Assembly (NCBI GenBank): GCA_943325485.2
Contig: CALPPP020000078.1
Span: 1-6,285, forward strand
Reading direction: 5' to 3'
From: Rickettsia typhi
Lineage (GTDB): Bacteria > Pseudomonadota > Gammaproteobacteria > Burkholderiales > Burkholderiaceae_C
Length of the DNA: 6,285 nucleotides
A model generated the notes under the pieces. That model made no database searches. It saw only the letters and a program-made list of their open reading frames with translations, and was not told the origin of the DNA. Both the position numbers and the translations under genes were made by a program. This document shows positions 1-6,129 of this stretch, piece by piece. Every line of letters begins with the position of its first letter. Positions within the stretch are counted from its first letter, which is position 1.

Positions 1-13
1 TCAGTGCTGCCAT
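1..13 (-). CDS. 5' end of a minus-strand gene, possibly a PfkB-family carbohydrate/adenosine kinase (partial)
   Basis: Only the start is present: ATG at 13-11 and codons for Met-Ala-Ala-Leu, then one base (A) of the fifth codon before the window ends. The start is supported by an AGGA ribosome-binding site six bases upstream, and by its place 16 bp beyond the stop of the DUF3426 gene on the same strand. The product guess comes from recollection that Burkholderiales often carry a PfkB-type sugar/adenosine kinase here, whose N-terminus resembles MAALI; the visible residues and the A-initial fifth codon agree with this. Four residues cannot identify a family, so the product is inference only. 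It is probably the last visible member of the accB-accC-prmA transcription unit. Confidence 0.5.
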
Positions 14-19
14 GAAAAA

Positions 20-23
20 TCCT
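20..23 (-). promoter_or_regulatory. Ribosome-binding site for the partial gene at the window's left edge
   Basis: On the minus strand, AGGA is followed by six bases (TTTTTC) and then ATG at 13. It is the clearest Shine-Dalgarno-like sequence in the window and the main reason to believe that a gene starts at position 13. Confidence 0.5.
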
Positions 24-29
24 AGTGTG

Positions 30-755
30 TTAAGGGTAAAAAAGTAAAGCTCGGAAACCGTTAATTTTGCCAGCCAATGGTTCTTGCACAGAAAAAACCA
101 TTTCCACTGTTTGCGTGCGCATTGGCTTGAGCACCTCGGGAAGATCTATCTCTTGGGATAACCAAACCTTGCGCACGACGTCTCCCTCCTCATCATTGGT
201 GAGGGTAAGCTCCAGCGCAGGTGTGCCTAAAAAATAGGTGGCTTGATTTTTCACTGACAAAGTAAATGAGAACTGATCATCCCCGAGTTGTTTAAAGTTG
301 GTGTTGTCAATGGCCACTTTGTCGGGCTCTTTAGGCCAATCCACTTGACAACCTAAGATCTGACAAACTGAGTTGAATAAAGGGGACACACTGCGGTTCA
401 TCGCTACCAATTTGTCGCGCTGAAACACAAGCACTTGCCCCAATAAAACTGCAGCCGCCAGCAGTGTCACCACCACCGCCAATGCAGGGTTGGAGTTGTT
501 GACAGGTTGCCACACAGGAGGCATTACCGGTACAACGGGCGCAACTGTTATATCTGCAGCAGGGGAGACAACGAGAGATTCTTTAACGGCGGGCTCGGTT
601 TCGCTTTGTGGGGTATCTATTTCAAATAAATGCTGATCGACCTCGAACACATGGGCACATCGACCACAACGCACCCATGCATCGGCAGCACTGTAATGCT
701 CAGCTTGAATCGCAAAAGCAGTCTTGCACTGAGGACAAAGGGTGACTATCGACAT
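30..755 (-). CDS. Zinc-ribbon, single-pass membrane protein with DUF3426 C-terminal domain
   Basis: A 241-residue protein of unknown function. The N-terminus has two Cys pairs, CPQC (7-10) and CGRC (30-33), forming a small zinc ribbon of the MJ0042 type. An acidic then Pro/Val-rich linker (about 45-88) leads to one hydrophobic segment (about 91-111). The remaining ~130 residues form a beta-rich domain of the kind named DUF3426, with conserved-looking VKN (168-170) and PALELTLTN (179-187) stretches. This layout predicts a cytoplasmic metal-binding head and a domain across the inner membrane. The ATG at 755 is chosen because the zinc ribbon begins six residues later. The gene starts 10 bp after the prmA stop, so co-transcription with accB-accC-prmA is likely. 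No clear Shine-Dalgarno is visible. The architecture is confident; the function is unknown. Confidence 0.9.
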   Translation of the reverse strand: MSIVTLCPQCKTAFAIQAEHYSAADAWVRCGRCAHVFEVDQHLFEIDTPQSETEPAVKESLVVSPAADITVAPVVPVMPPVWQPVNNSNPALAVVVTLLAAAVLLGQVLVFQRDKLVAMNRSVSPLFNSVCQILGCQVDWPKEPDKVAIDNTNFKQLGDDQFSFTLSVKNQATYFLGTPALELTLTNDEEGDVVRKVWLSQEIDLPEVLKPMRTQTVEMVFSVQEPLAGKINGFRALLFYP

Positions 756-765
756 GGTGTCGATT

Positions 766-1641
766 TTAGTTTGTCATCAACACCCAACCGTCCAAGCTGT
801 CTGCAACTTGGAGTTGGATGTAAGGTGCATAAGCGAGTTGTATTTCCTCAACCTGTCGGCTCAAAATACCCGCCAAAACCAAGTGTCCGCCTGTCTTTAC
901 GTGGCCACACAACAAGGGCGCCAGCACCTTCAAAGGTGCAGCCAAAATATTGGCGACCACCAAGCCATAAAGTCCTTGAGCCATATCTGGCAAACCGGTA
1001 TTCACAGTCACTTGGTTGGCTGTGGCATTCGCAAGAGCAGCTGTCACAGCGTCTGCGTCAATGTCGACCGCGTCCACACTGCCCGCACCGCACATGGCTG
1101 CTCCAATAGCCAAAATACCCGAGCCACAACCGTAATCCAATACCCGACTTGCTGGCACCACATGGTGGGCAATCCAGCGCAAACACATGCGCGTGGTGGG
1201 GTGGGTGCCTGTGCCAAATGCCAAGCCAGGGTCTAAGCGAATCACCTTGCTTGCTTGTGCAGGTGCTTCATGCCAAGTAGGAACAACCCATAACGCAGAG
1301 GTGATTTCGACTGGTTCAAATTGCGACTGGGTTAAGCGCACCCAGTCTTGATTGGGAACTTCGGCAATGCGTTGTACGCTGGCTTTGCCAAAAAAATCTT
1401 GCAGCTTCAAAAGGTGAGCAGCTTGCTCGGCCAAAGCTTCTTCGGCAAACAGCGCCACCACCTGTGAGTGAAGCCAGCCTGAGGCAGGAGCAGGCATGCC
1501 AGGTTCACCAAACAAAGCTTGCTCTTGATCGGTATGGGCATCGGCATCTTCTACGGATACGCTCAAGGCATCTAAAGCCAAGAGCGCTTCACTGATAGTC
1601 TCGACTTGGTCTTGCTCACACAGCAGGATCAACTCGAACAT
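766..1641 (-). CDS. prmA: Ribosomal protein L11 methyltransferase
   Basis: This SAM-dependent cytoplasmic enzyme methylates amino groups of ribosomal protein L11. With the start at 1641 it is 291 residues, close to the E. coli enzyme (293). The N-terminal ~100 residues form the L11-recognition domain. The Rossmann methyltransferase domain follows, with LDPGLAFGTGTHPTT (137-150, hallmark of PrmA), the SAM-binding glycine loop DYGCGSGILAIGA (169-181), an acidic VDID (192-195) and the NILAAPL motif (231-237). An upstream in-frame start at 1671 would add ten residues inside accC, but family alignment favours MFELILL at 1641. That ATG shares one base with the accC stop (TGATG), implying translational coupling to accC. 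The gene ends 10 bp before the DUF3426 gene. The family assignment is secure; co-regulation with fatty acid synthesis is inferred from position. Confidence 0.97.
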   Translation of the reverse strand: MFELILLCEQDQVETISEALLALDALSVSVEDADAHTDQEQALFGEPGMPAPASGWLHSQVVALFAEEALAEQAAHLLKLQDFFGKASVQRIAEVPNQDWVRLTQSQFEPVEITSALWVVPTWHEAPAQASKVIRLDPGLAFGTGTHPTTRMCLRWIAHHVVPASRVLDYGCGSGILAIGAAMCGAGSVDAVDIDADAVTAALANATANQVTVNTGLPDMAQGLYGLVVANILAAPLKVLAPLLCGHVKTGGHLVLAGILSRQVEEIQLAYAPYIQLQVADSLDGWVLMTN

Positions 1642-2996
1642 CAGACTGCAGACGCTCTCACTGCCAACCACTCTTCCAAATAATGGATGTTGGTGCCGCC
1701 TGTAATAAAGCCAGGGTCCATCATGAGTTCGCGGTGCAAAGCAATATTGGTTTGAATGCCTTCCACCACGGTTTCACCCAAAGCAGTCCGCATGCGTGCC
1801 AAAGCATGTTCGCGGTTGTCTCCATACACAATGATTTTGCCAATCATGGAGTCATAGTGAGGAGGCACAAAGTAGTTGCTGTAAATGTGGGAGTCGACCC
1901 TGACACCCGGCCCACCGGGCGGGTGCCACATGGTGATGCGTCCGGGCGATGGTGTGAACTTGAAAGGGTCCTCGGCATTGACACGGCACTCCATCGCATG
2001 GCCTTTGATCACCACTTGGCGTTGGGTATAGGGCAATTTTTGTCCTGCAGCGGTCATGATTTGGGTTTTAACGATATCAATGCCGGTGATGAACTCGGTC
2101 ACAGGGTGTTCAACCTGTACCCTTGTGTTCATCTCAATGAAATAGAACTCGCCGTTTTCATACAAAAACTCAAAGGTGCCGGCGCCGCGGTAACCCATTT
2201 TTTTGCAAGCCGCCACACAACGCTCGCCTATGCGTTCAATCAACTTGCGGGCAATGCCAGGCGCGGGCGCTTCTTCAATGACTTTTTGGTGACGCCGTTG
2301 CATGGAGCAGTCGCGCTCGCCCAGGTAAATGGCGTTTTTGTAGTTGTCGGCCAGAATTTGAATTTCAATATGCCTGGGATTTTGTAAAAACTTTTCCATG
2401 TACACGGCTGGGTTGCCAAAGGCAGCACCCGCTTCAGCCTTGGTGGTTTGCACCGCATGGATAAGGGCAGCCTCGTTATGCACCACACGCATGCCTCGAC
2501 CACCACCGCCACCAGCGGCTTTGATGATGACCGGGTAACCAATGGCCTTGGCAATTCTGCGAATTTGGGCGGGATCGTCGGGCAGCTCACCTTCAGAGCC
2601 TGGTACACAGGGAACACCCGCTTTGATCATGGCCTGCTTGGCGGATACCTTGTCGCCCATCATTCGAATGGACTCTGGGGTGGGACCAATAAAGGTGAAG
2701 CCACTTTTTTCAACCCGTTCAGCAAAATCAGCGTTTTCACTAAGGAAACCGTAGCCCGGGTGAATGGCCTCAGCGTCGGTCACCTCTGCGGCCGAAATGA
2801 TGGCCGGCATATTGAGGTAACTGAGGGTGGACGATGCAGGGCCGATACACACAGCCTCTTCGGCCAATTTCACATATTTGGCTTCGCGGTCGGCTTCGGA
2901 ATACACCACCACGGCTTCCACGCCCAGTTCTCGGCAAGCACGCTGAATTCGCAGCGCGATTTCGCCGCGGTTGGCGATCAAGATTTTTTTAAACAT
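1641..2996 (-). CDS. accC: Biotin carboxylase subunit of acetyl-CoA carboxylase
   Basis: This cytoplasmic enzyme performs the ATP- and bicarbonate-dependent carboxylation of biotin carried by AccB, the first half-reaction of acetyl-CoA carboxylase. The protein is 451 residues (E. coli 449) and starts with the typical [14 protein letters not shown]. Landmarks fall at the E. coli numbers: Lys116 and Lys159 for ATP, the glycine-rich lid GGGGGRGM (162-169), Glu276 and Glu288 for metal, Asn290 and Arg292 in [14 protein letters not shown], and Arg338 in CRVNAEDP. The order is preATP-grasp, ATP-grasp, then C-terminal biotin carboxylase domain. No key residue is missing. It begins 9 bp after the accB stop; that spacer contains the palindrome CGCCGGCG and no clear Shine-Dalgarno, so translation probably depends on ribosomes arriving from accB. 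Its stop overlaps the prmA start. Confidence 0.99.
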   Translation of the reverse strand: MFKKILIANRGEIALRIQRACRELGVEAVVVYSEADREAKYVKLAEEAVCIGPASSTLSYLNMPAIISAAEVTDAEAIHPGYGFLSENADFAERVEKSGFTFIGPTPESIRMMGDKVSAKQAMIKAGVPCVPGSEGELPDDPAQIRRIAKAIGYPVIIKAAGGGGGRGMRVVHNEAALIHAVQTTKAEAGAAFGNPAVYMEKFLQNPRHIEIQILADNYKNAIYLGERDCSMQRRHQKVIEEAPAPGIARKLIERIGERCVAACKKMGYRGAGTFEFLYENGEFYFIEMNTRVQVEHPVTEFITGIDIVKTQIMTAAGQKLPYTQRQVVIKGHAMECRVNAEDPFKFTPSPGRITMWHPPGGPGVRVDSHIYSNYFVPPHYDSMIGKIIVYGDNREHALARMRTALGETVVEGIQTNIALHRELMMDPGFITGGTNIHYLEEWLAVRASAV

Positions 2997-3005
2997 GCGC
3001 CGGCG

Positions 3006-3467
3006 TCAATCGATATGAAACAAGGGCTGACCGTATTCCACAGCTTGGCCGTTATCAACCAAGATGCGGGTGATGGTGCCGCTTTTATCTGCCTCGATTT
3101 CATTCAAAATCTTCATGGCCTCAATAATGCAAATGGTTTCACCTTCCTTCACCACAGTGCCTACTTGCACAAAGGGCTTGGCTTCAGGACTGGAAGAAGC
3201 GTAATAGGTCCCTACCATCGGGGACTTGACCACATGACCCGCAGCAGCAGCTTGCTCGGCTTCAGACAAAACCGCTGGGGCAGCTGCTGTGGGCGCACCT
3301 GCTATTGGCGCAACAGCAACAACAGGGGCAGCTATTGGCGCGGCCACCATTGCACCGACTGGGCCTTTGACAATGCGCACCTTGCCTTCGGCCTCAGTGA
3401 TTTCCAATTCCGAGACATTGGAGTCAGAGACCAAGTCGATCAATGTTTTAAGTTTTCTTAAGTCCAT
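3006..3467 (-). CDS. accB: Biotin carboxyl carrier protein of acetyl-CoA carboxylase (BCCP)
   Basis: This protein carries covalently bound biotin between AccC and the AccAD carboxyltransferase. It has 153 residues, near the usual ~150-160. Residues 1-35 are the N-terminal region ([13 protein letters not shown]), involved in complex formation in the family. An Ala/Pro/Val-rich flexible linker follows (about 37-65), then the biotinyl domain (about 77-153). The biotin-accepting site is EAMK with Lys119, and the 'thumb' insertion characteristic of AccB is at SSPEAKPFV (92-100). The ATG at 3467 is the family start; only a weak AGAAGA-like sequence lies 11 bases upstream. It heads an accB-accC pair, 82 bp downstream of the tlpA-like stop, with a candidate promoter in the gap. 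In E. coli AccB limits expression of its own operon; whether that holds here is not known. Confidence 0.99.
   Translation of the reverse strand: MDLRKLKTLIDLVSDSNVSELEITEAEGKVRIVKGPVGAMVAAPIAAPVVAVAPIAGAPTAAAPAVLSEAEQAAAAGHVVKSPMVGTYYASSSPEAKPFVQVGTVVKEGETICIIEAMKILNEIEADKSGTITRILVDNGQAVEYGQPLFHID
3301..3341. repeat. 11-bp direct repeat in the accB linker coding region
   Basis: GCTATTGGCGC occurs at 3301-3311 and again at 3331-3341, exactly 30 bp (ten codons) apart. In the accB frame both copies contribute to an Ala-Pro-Ile-Ala stretch of the flexible linker. It is most simply a product of repeat expansion in a low-complexity linker and probably has no regulatory meaning. Confidence 0.7.
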
Positions 3468-3484
3468 GAATTTTGTAGTCTTCT

Positions 3485-3502
3485 GCGGTTAACAGCGGTT
3501 AA
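3485..3502 (-). repeat. Tandem 8-bp direct repeat in the accB leader
   Basis: On the minus strand TTAACCGC occurs twice, separated by TG, giving a 10-bp period, about one DNA helical turn. The repeat lies between the candidate -10 element (3517-3512) and the accB ATG (3467), so it would fall near the start of the transcript. Two copies one turn apart could be a protein-binding site placed to control accBC, but chance or slippage is also possible. The repeat itself is seen directly; the function is inferred. Confidence 0.45.
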
Positions 3503-3511
3503 AGTTGCGCC

Positions 3512-3517
3512 ATTGTA
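3512..3517 (-). promoter_or_regulatory. Candidate -10 element of the accB-accC promoter
   Basis: TACAAT on the minus strand matches five of six bases of the sigma-70 -10 consensus. It sits in the only gap of any size within the minus-strand gene run, 44 bp upstream of the accB ATG, which would give a leader of about 38 nt. No good -35 hexamer is found at 16-18 bp, so the promoter would be weak, activator-dependent or misplaced. Confidence 0.4.
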
Positions 3518-3549
3518 AAGATAACGGCAAAGTCGATGGGAGTCCTAAT

Positions 3550-4089
3550 TTACACCCATTCGCGCATTTCTTGACCAGATAGTTTTCCTAATTTTTGCAC
3601 GATCAGTCCACCTTGGGCATTTAAAACCAGTGTAAAAGGCAAACCGCCCTCAGGGTTGCCCAACTGTCTCACCAGTTCAGTGCCACCCAAACCGGCGAAA
3701 CCGATGGGGTAGTTTACGGGGTTTTGTTTCAAAAAACGTTTGACTGCGCTGGGTTGGTCAATAGCCAATCCAACCACTTGCCAGCTTTTAGATTGGTTTT
3801 CTTGAAAGAAGGCTTCTAATAAAGGCATTTCTTCTACACATGGGGTGCACCAAGTGGCCCAAAAATTCAGCACCAAGGGTTTGCCTTGAAATTCAGAAAG
3901 GCGCAAAACCTCTCCATTAGGCTGGTCAAATTCAGCCGTCCATAAAGCTTGGGTAGCTTCAGGTGGGAGCGTCCTGGGCTTGAGTCTGGCCCAGTTGAAA
4001 GCTGCACCAGCAACGATGGCCATGGCAGCCGTACCTAAAAGCAGTCGGCGCGATGATCGCCTTGGTGAGTCAGAGAGAGGATCGTCCAT
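3550..4089 (-). CDS. TlpA/ResA-like membrane-anchored thioredoxin-fold protein
   Basis: A 179-residue thiol-disulfide oxidoreductase of the TlpA/AhpC-TSA-like thioredoxin group, probably acting in the periplasm. The N-terminus has an Arg-rich stretch with SRRLLLG (13-19), followed by a hydrophobic segment (about 16-33): an inner-membrane anchor or a Tat-like signal. The thioredoxin domain begins near residue 52. Its active site is WCTPC (Cys81, Cys84) in NFWATWCTPC, and the expected cis-proline is in GLPFT (Pro151). Such proteins reduce or oxidise cysteines on exported partners, for example in cytochrome maturation; the substrate here cannot be told. The ATG at 4089 lies inside the upstream gene, overlapping it by 20 bp, which suggests translational coupling; no clear Shine-Dalgarno is visible. 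A start at internal Met23 would truncate the hydrophobic segment and is less likely. Confidence 0.92.
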   Translation of the reverse strand: MDDPLSDSPRRSSRRLLLGTAAMAIVAGAAFNWARLKPRTLPPEATQALWTAEFDQPNGEVLRLSEFQGKPLVLNFWATWCTPCVEEMPLLEAFFQENQSKSWQVVGLAIDQPSAVKRFLKQNPVNYPIGFAGLGGTELVRQLGNPEGGLPFTLVLNAQGGLIVQKLGKLSGQEMREWV

Positions 4090-4678
4090 TGGTGGAGTCT
4101 ACCAATCGCTGAACAGCCTCGGTATCCCCACGCCAAGCTCGGCCATGGGCATCTGGCAACAAGGCACCACGCAAGTCGTCGTAGTCGTAAACCATGAAAT
4201 GCACACCTATTTCTTCATTCAAGACCGGGCAGCGGCTGCGAACACTCAAAGCGTCTACCGTCTCACCCTTGAAGCCGCTGACGGCATGCACCTCGTAGCG
4301 CACACCTTTGTCGATCAGCAAAAGTTCAGCCGACTTGGCATCGTCGCAAAACAATTGAATATAGATATCGGACAAGCGGGTGGCGGTTCCTCGCCAGACT
4401 GCGCCGCTCAGGTGAGGACGAAACTCAGCAACACGCTGCATCCACTGCAAGGCCAATTCACGCAAAGCGGCAAGTTCTATAGGCTGTGTGTCAGCGCAAA
4501 AAATGTCTATGTACTCACGAACCGCTTGTTCTGTCTGCTCGTTGCTGGGCAGCGCACTGCGGGTATTGATACCAAGCTCTCTGACAGCGCGGCGTTTGGC
4601 AGGGCCGTATTCCAAACCCTCCTCCACAATGAAGCGGGCAGCCGTGGCAGCAATTTCTTCTTGGACATTCGTAGACAT
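4070..4678 (-). CDS. Conserved protein of unknown function
   Basis: A soluble-looking protein of 202 residues from the ATG at 4678, without signal peptide or membrane segment. Residues about 8-75 look helical (AARFIVEEGLEYGPAKRRAV, then VREYIDIF). The centre has a distinctive GAVWRGTATRLSDIYIQLFCDD (about 92-113), followed by a beta-like GVRYEVHAVSGF and, near the C-terminus, YDYDDLRGAL. The SDIYIQLF part resembles the SDxDLxv strand of nucleotidyltransferase folds, but the second acidic residue is Tyr. I recall similar unnamed proteins in Burkholderiales but cannot verify this. A GTG at 4699 would extend it by seven residues; ATG 4678 is preferred. It overlaps the tlpA-like gene by 20 bp and is divergent from mpl, with 38 bp between the starts. 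Function is unknown. Confidence 0.88.
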   Translation of the reverse strand: MSTNVQEEIAATAARFIVEEGLEYGPAKRRAVRELGINTRSALPSNEQTEQAVREYIDIFCADTQPIELAALRELALQWMQRVAEFRPHLSGAVWRGTATRLSDIYIQLFCDDAKSAELLLIDKGVRYEVHAVSGFKGETVDALSVRSRCPVLNEEIGVHFMVYDYDDLRGALLPDAHGRAWRGDTEAVQRLVDSTNGRSSL

Positions 4679-4689
4679 GACCAAGCCAT

Positions 4690-4700
4690 TGTGCCGCACA
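4690..4700. repeat. Perfect 11-bp inverted repeat between the divergent starts
   Basis: TGTGC-C-GCACA lies in the 38-bp gap between the unknown gene (start 4678) and mpl (start 4717), just upstream of the candidate mpl -10. Its position suits an operator acting on both directions. Short palindromes also arise by chance, so this is tentative. Confidence 0.3.
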
Positions 4701-4704
4701 CTTT

Positions 4705-4710
4705 TACAAT
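4705..4710 (+). promoter_or_regulatory. Candidate -10 element for mpl, implying a leaderless start
   Basis: TACAAT ends six bases before the mpl ATG. A transcript starting the usual six to seven bases downstream would begin at or next to the A of the start codon. The intervening CTCCTT is not a Shine-Dalgarno on the plus strand. No convincing -35 is seen at 16-18 bp. The same hexamer is the candidate -10 upstream of accB. Confidence 0.4.
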
Positions 4711-4716
4711 CTCCTT

Positions 4717-6129
4717 ATGCATATTCATATATTAGGTGTCTGCGGCACCTTCATGGGCGGTTTGGCCGCCCTGGCCCGCGAAGCCGGCCACCGCGTCACC
4801 GGCTGCGACAGCGGCGTCTACCCCCCCATGAGCGACCAGCTTCGCGCTTTGGGCATCGAGCTGATCGAGGGCTACAGCGCCGACCAACTGGCCTTGAAGC
4901 CCGATATGTTTGTGGTGGGCAATGTGGTCTCTCGCGCCCGCTTGCCCGATGGCACCCCGCGCTACCCGCTGATGGAAGCGATTTTGGAGGCCGGTCTGCC
5001 CTACACCAGCGGCCCGCAGTGGCTGAGCGACCATGTGCTGCACGCACCTGGGCAGAGTCGCCATGTGCTGGCCATTGCCGGCACCCACGGCAAAACTACC
5101 ACCACCGCCATGCTGAGCTGGGTGCTAGAGCAGGCTGGCCTGACACCCGGTTTTTTGATTGGCGGCGTGCCTTTGAACTTTGGCGTGTCCGCCCGCTTGG
5201 GAAGTTTGGCCAAGGGTCAAAGCCGACCGCTGTTTGTCATCGAAGCCGACGAATACGACACCGCATTTTTTGACAAACGCAGCAAGTTTGTGCATTACCG
5301 CCCGCGCACCGCGGTGCTCAACAACCTCGAGTTTGACCACGCCGACATCTTCCCCGACCTGGCCGCCATTGAGCGCCAATTCCACCACCTGGTGCGCACG
5401 GTGCCCGCCAGCGGTCGCTTGGTGGTGAATGCCGAGCAAGAGAGTTTGCAGCGGGTGTTGGGCCTGGGTCAATGGAGTGAGGTAGCGGGTTTTGGCGCTT
5501 CGCCCCATGCCGCATGGCAACTGCGCGGCGAGCCCTCCGACTTCGAGGTGCTGCACCATGGCAAAGTGAAGGGCCGGGTGCAATGGGCTTTGGGCGGGGT
5601 GCACAACCAAATGAACGCCTTGGCCGCAGTCATCGCAGCCGACCATGTGGGCGTGGCTGTGGCTGATGCCTGCCAAGCCTTGTCATCGTTTGAAAATGTG
5701 CGCCGGCGCATGGAAGTGCGCGGCCGCGTGGGCGCGGGAGAGCAGGCCATCACGGTGTACGACGACTTTGCCCACCACCCCACGGCCATTCGCACCACCG
5801 TTGACGGCTTGCGCCGCCAAGTCGGCAAGGCCCGCATCTTGGCGGTGTTCGAGCCACGCAGCAACACCATGAAACTGGGTGCGATGAAGTCGCAACTGCC
5901 GTGGAGCTTGGAACAAGCCGACTTGGCGTTTTGTCACACCGCTGGACTGGACTGGGACGCCGCGGAGGCCTTGGCCCCCATGGGAGCCCGCGCTTGCATC
6001 GCGAACGACATCGACAGCTTGGTGGCGCAGGTCAAGTCGGCCGCCCGCCCTGGCGACCATGTGCTGTGCATGAGCAATGGCGGCTTTGGCGGGGTTCACG
6101 CCAAATTGCTGCAGGCTTTGCAGGGCTGA
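4717..6129 (+). CDS. mpl: UDP-N-acetylmuramate:L-alanyl-gamma-D-glutamyl-meso-diaminopimelate ligase
   Basis: This cytoplasmic Mur-ligase-family enzyme attaches recycled murein tripeptide directly to UDP-MurNAc using ATP, returning cell-wall turnover products to peptidoglycan synthesis. The protein is 470 residues (E. coli Mpl 457). The N-terminal UDP-binding domain has HILGVCGTFMGG (4-15) and VYPPMSDQL (34-42). The central ATPase domain has the P-loop AGTHGKTTTT (121-130), EADEYDTAFFDKRSKF (176-191) and NNLEFDHADIF (202-212). The C-terminal domain has YDDFAHHPTA (348-357), EPRSNTMKLG (379-388) and MSNGGFGGVHAKLL (452-465). EADEYD, FFDKRSKFVHY and EPRSNTM fit Mpl rather than MurC. ATG 4717 gives the exact family N-terminus, with no Shine-Dalgarno. 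From about the tenth codon onward the gene is clearly richer in G+C than most of the minus-strand genes. It appears to be transcribed alone. Confidence 0.98.
   Translation: MHIHILGVCGTFMGGLAALAREAGHRVTGCDSGVYPPMSDQLRALGIELIEGYSADQLALKPDMFVVGNVVSRARLPDGTPRYPLMEAILEAGLPYTSGPQWLSDHVLHAPGQSRHVLAIAGTHGKTTTTAMLSWVLEQAGLTPGFLIGGVPLNFGVSARLGSLAKGQSRPLFVIEADEYDTAFFDKRSKFVHYRPRTAVLNNLEFDHADIFPDLAAIERQFHHLVRTVPASGRLVVNAEQESLQRVLGLGQWSEVAGFGASPHAAWQLRGEPSDFEVLHHGKVKGRVQWALGGVHNQMNALAAVIAADHVGVAVADACQALSSFENVRRRMEVRGRVGAGEQAITVYDDFAHHPTAIRTTVDGLRRQVGKARILAVFEPRSNTMKLGAMKSQLPWSLEQADLAFCHTAGLDWDAAEALAPMGARACIANDIDSLVAQVKSAARPGDHVLCMSNGGFGGVHAKLLQALQG

Noticed and set aside
1642..1671. Alternative longer start for prmA at 1671
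   Set aside because: It would add ten residues inside the accC coding end; PrmA family length and the MFELILL N-terminus fit the start at 1641.
1683..2387. Plus-strand open frame of 234 codons antisense to accC
   Set aside because: It is a mirror of accC codon structure; it has no family resemblance and no start signals.
2448..3461. A long plus-strand open frame (337 codons) running through accC and accB
   Set aside because: It lies entirely antisense to two certain, highly conserved genes, and its translation is rich in His, Phe and Gly with no recognisable domain, as expected for a shadow of biased codon use.
3499..3513. Mini open frame (Met-Ala-Gln-Leu-stop) upstream of accB, considered as a leader peptide
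   Set aside because: Its ATG overlaps the candidate -10 element and has no ribosome-binding site, so it would probably not be transcribed.
4679..4699. GTG start at 4699 for the unknown gene
   Set aside because: It adds only MRHNGLV, has no ribosome-binding site, and ATG 4678 gives a more natural N-terminus; it remains possible but is less likely.
5125..5676. Minus-strand open frame of 183 codons within mpl
   Set aside because: It is fully antisense to mpl in a GC-rich gene, where stop codons are rare on the opposite strand; there is no domain signature.
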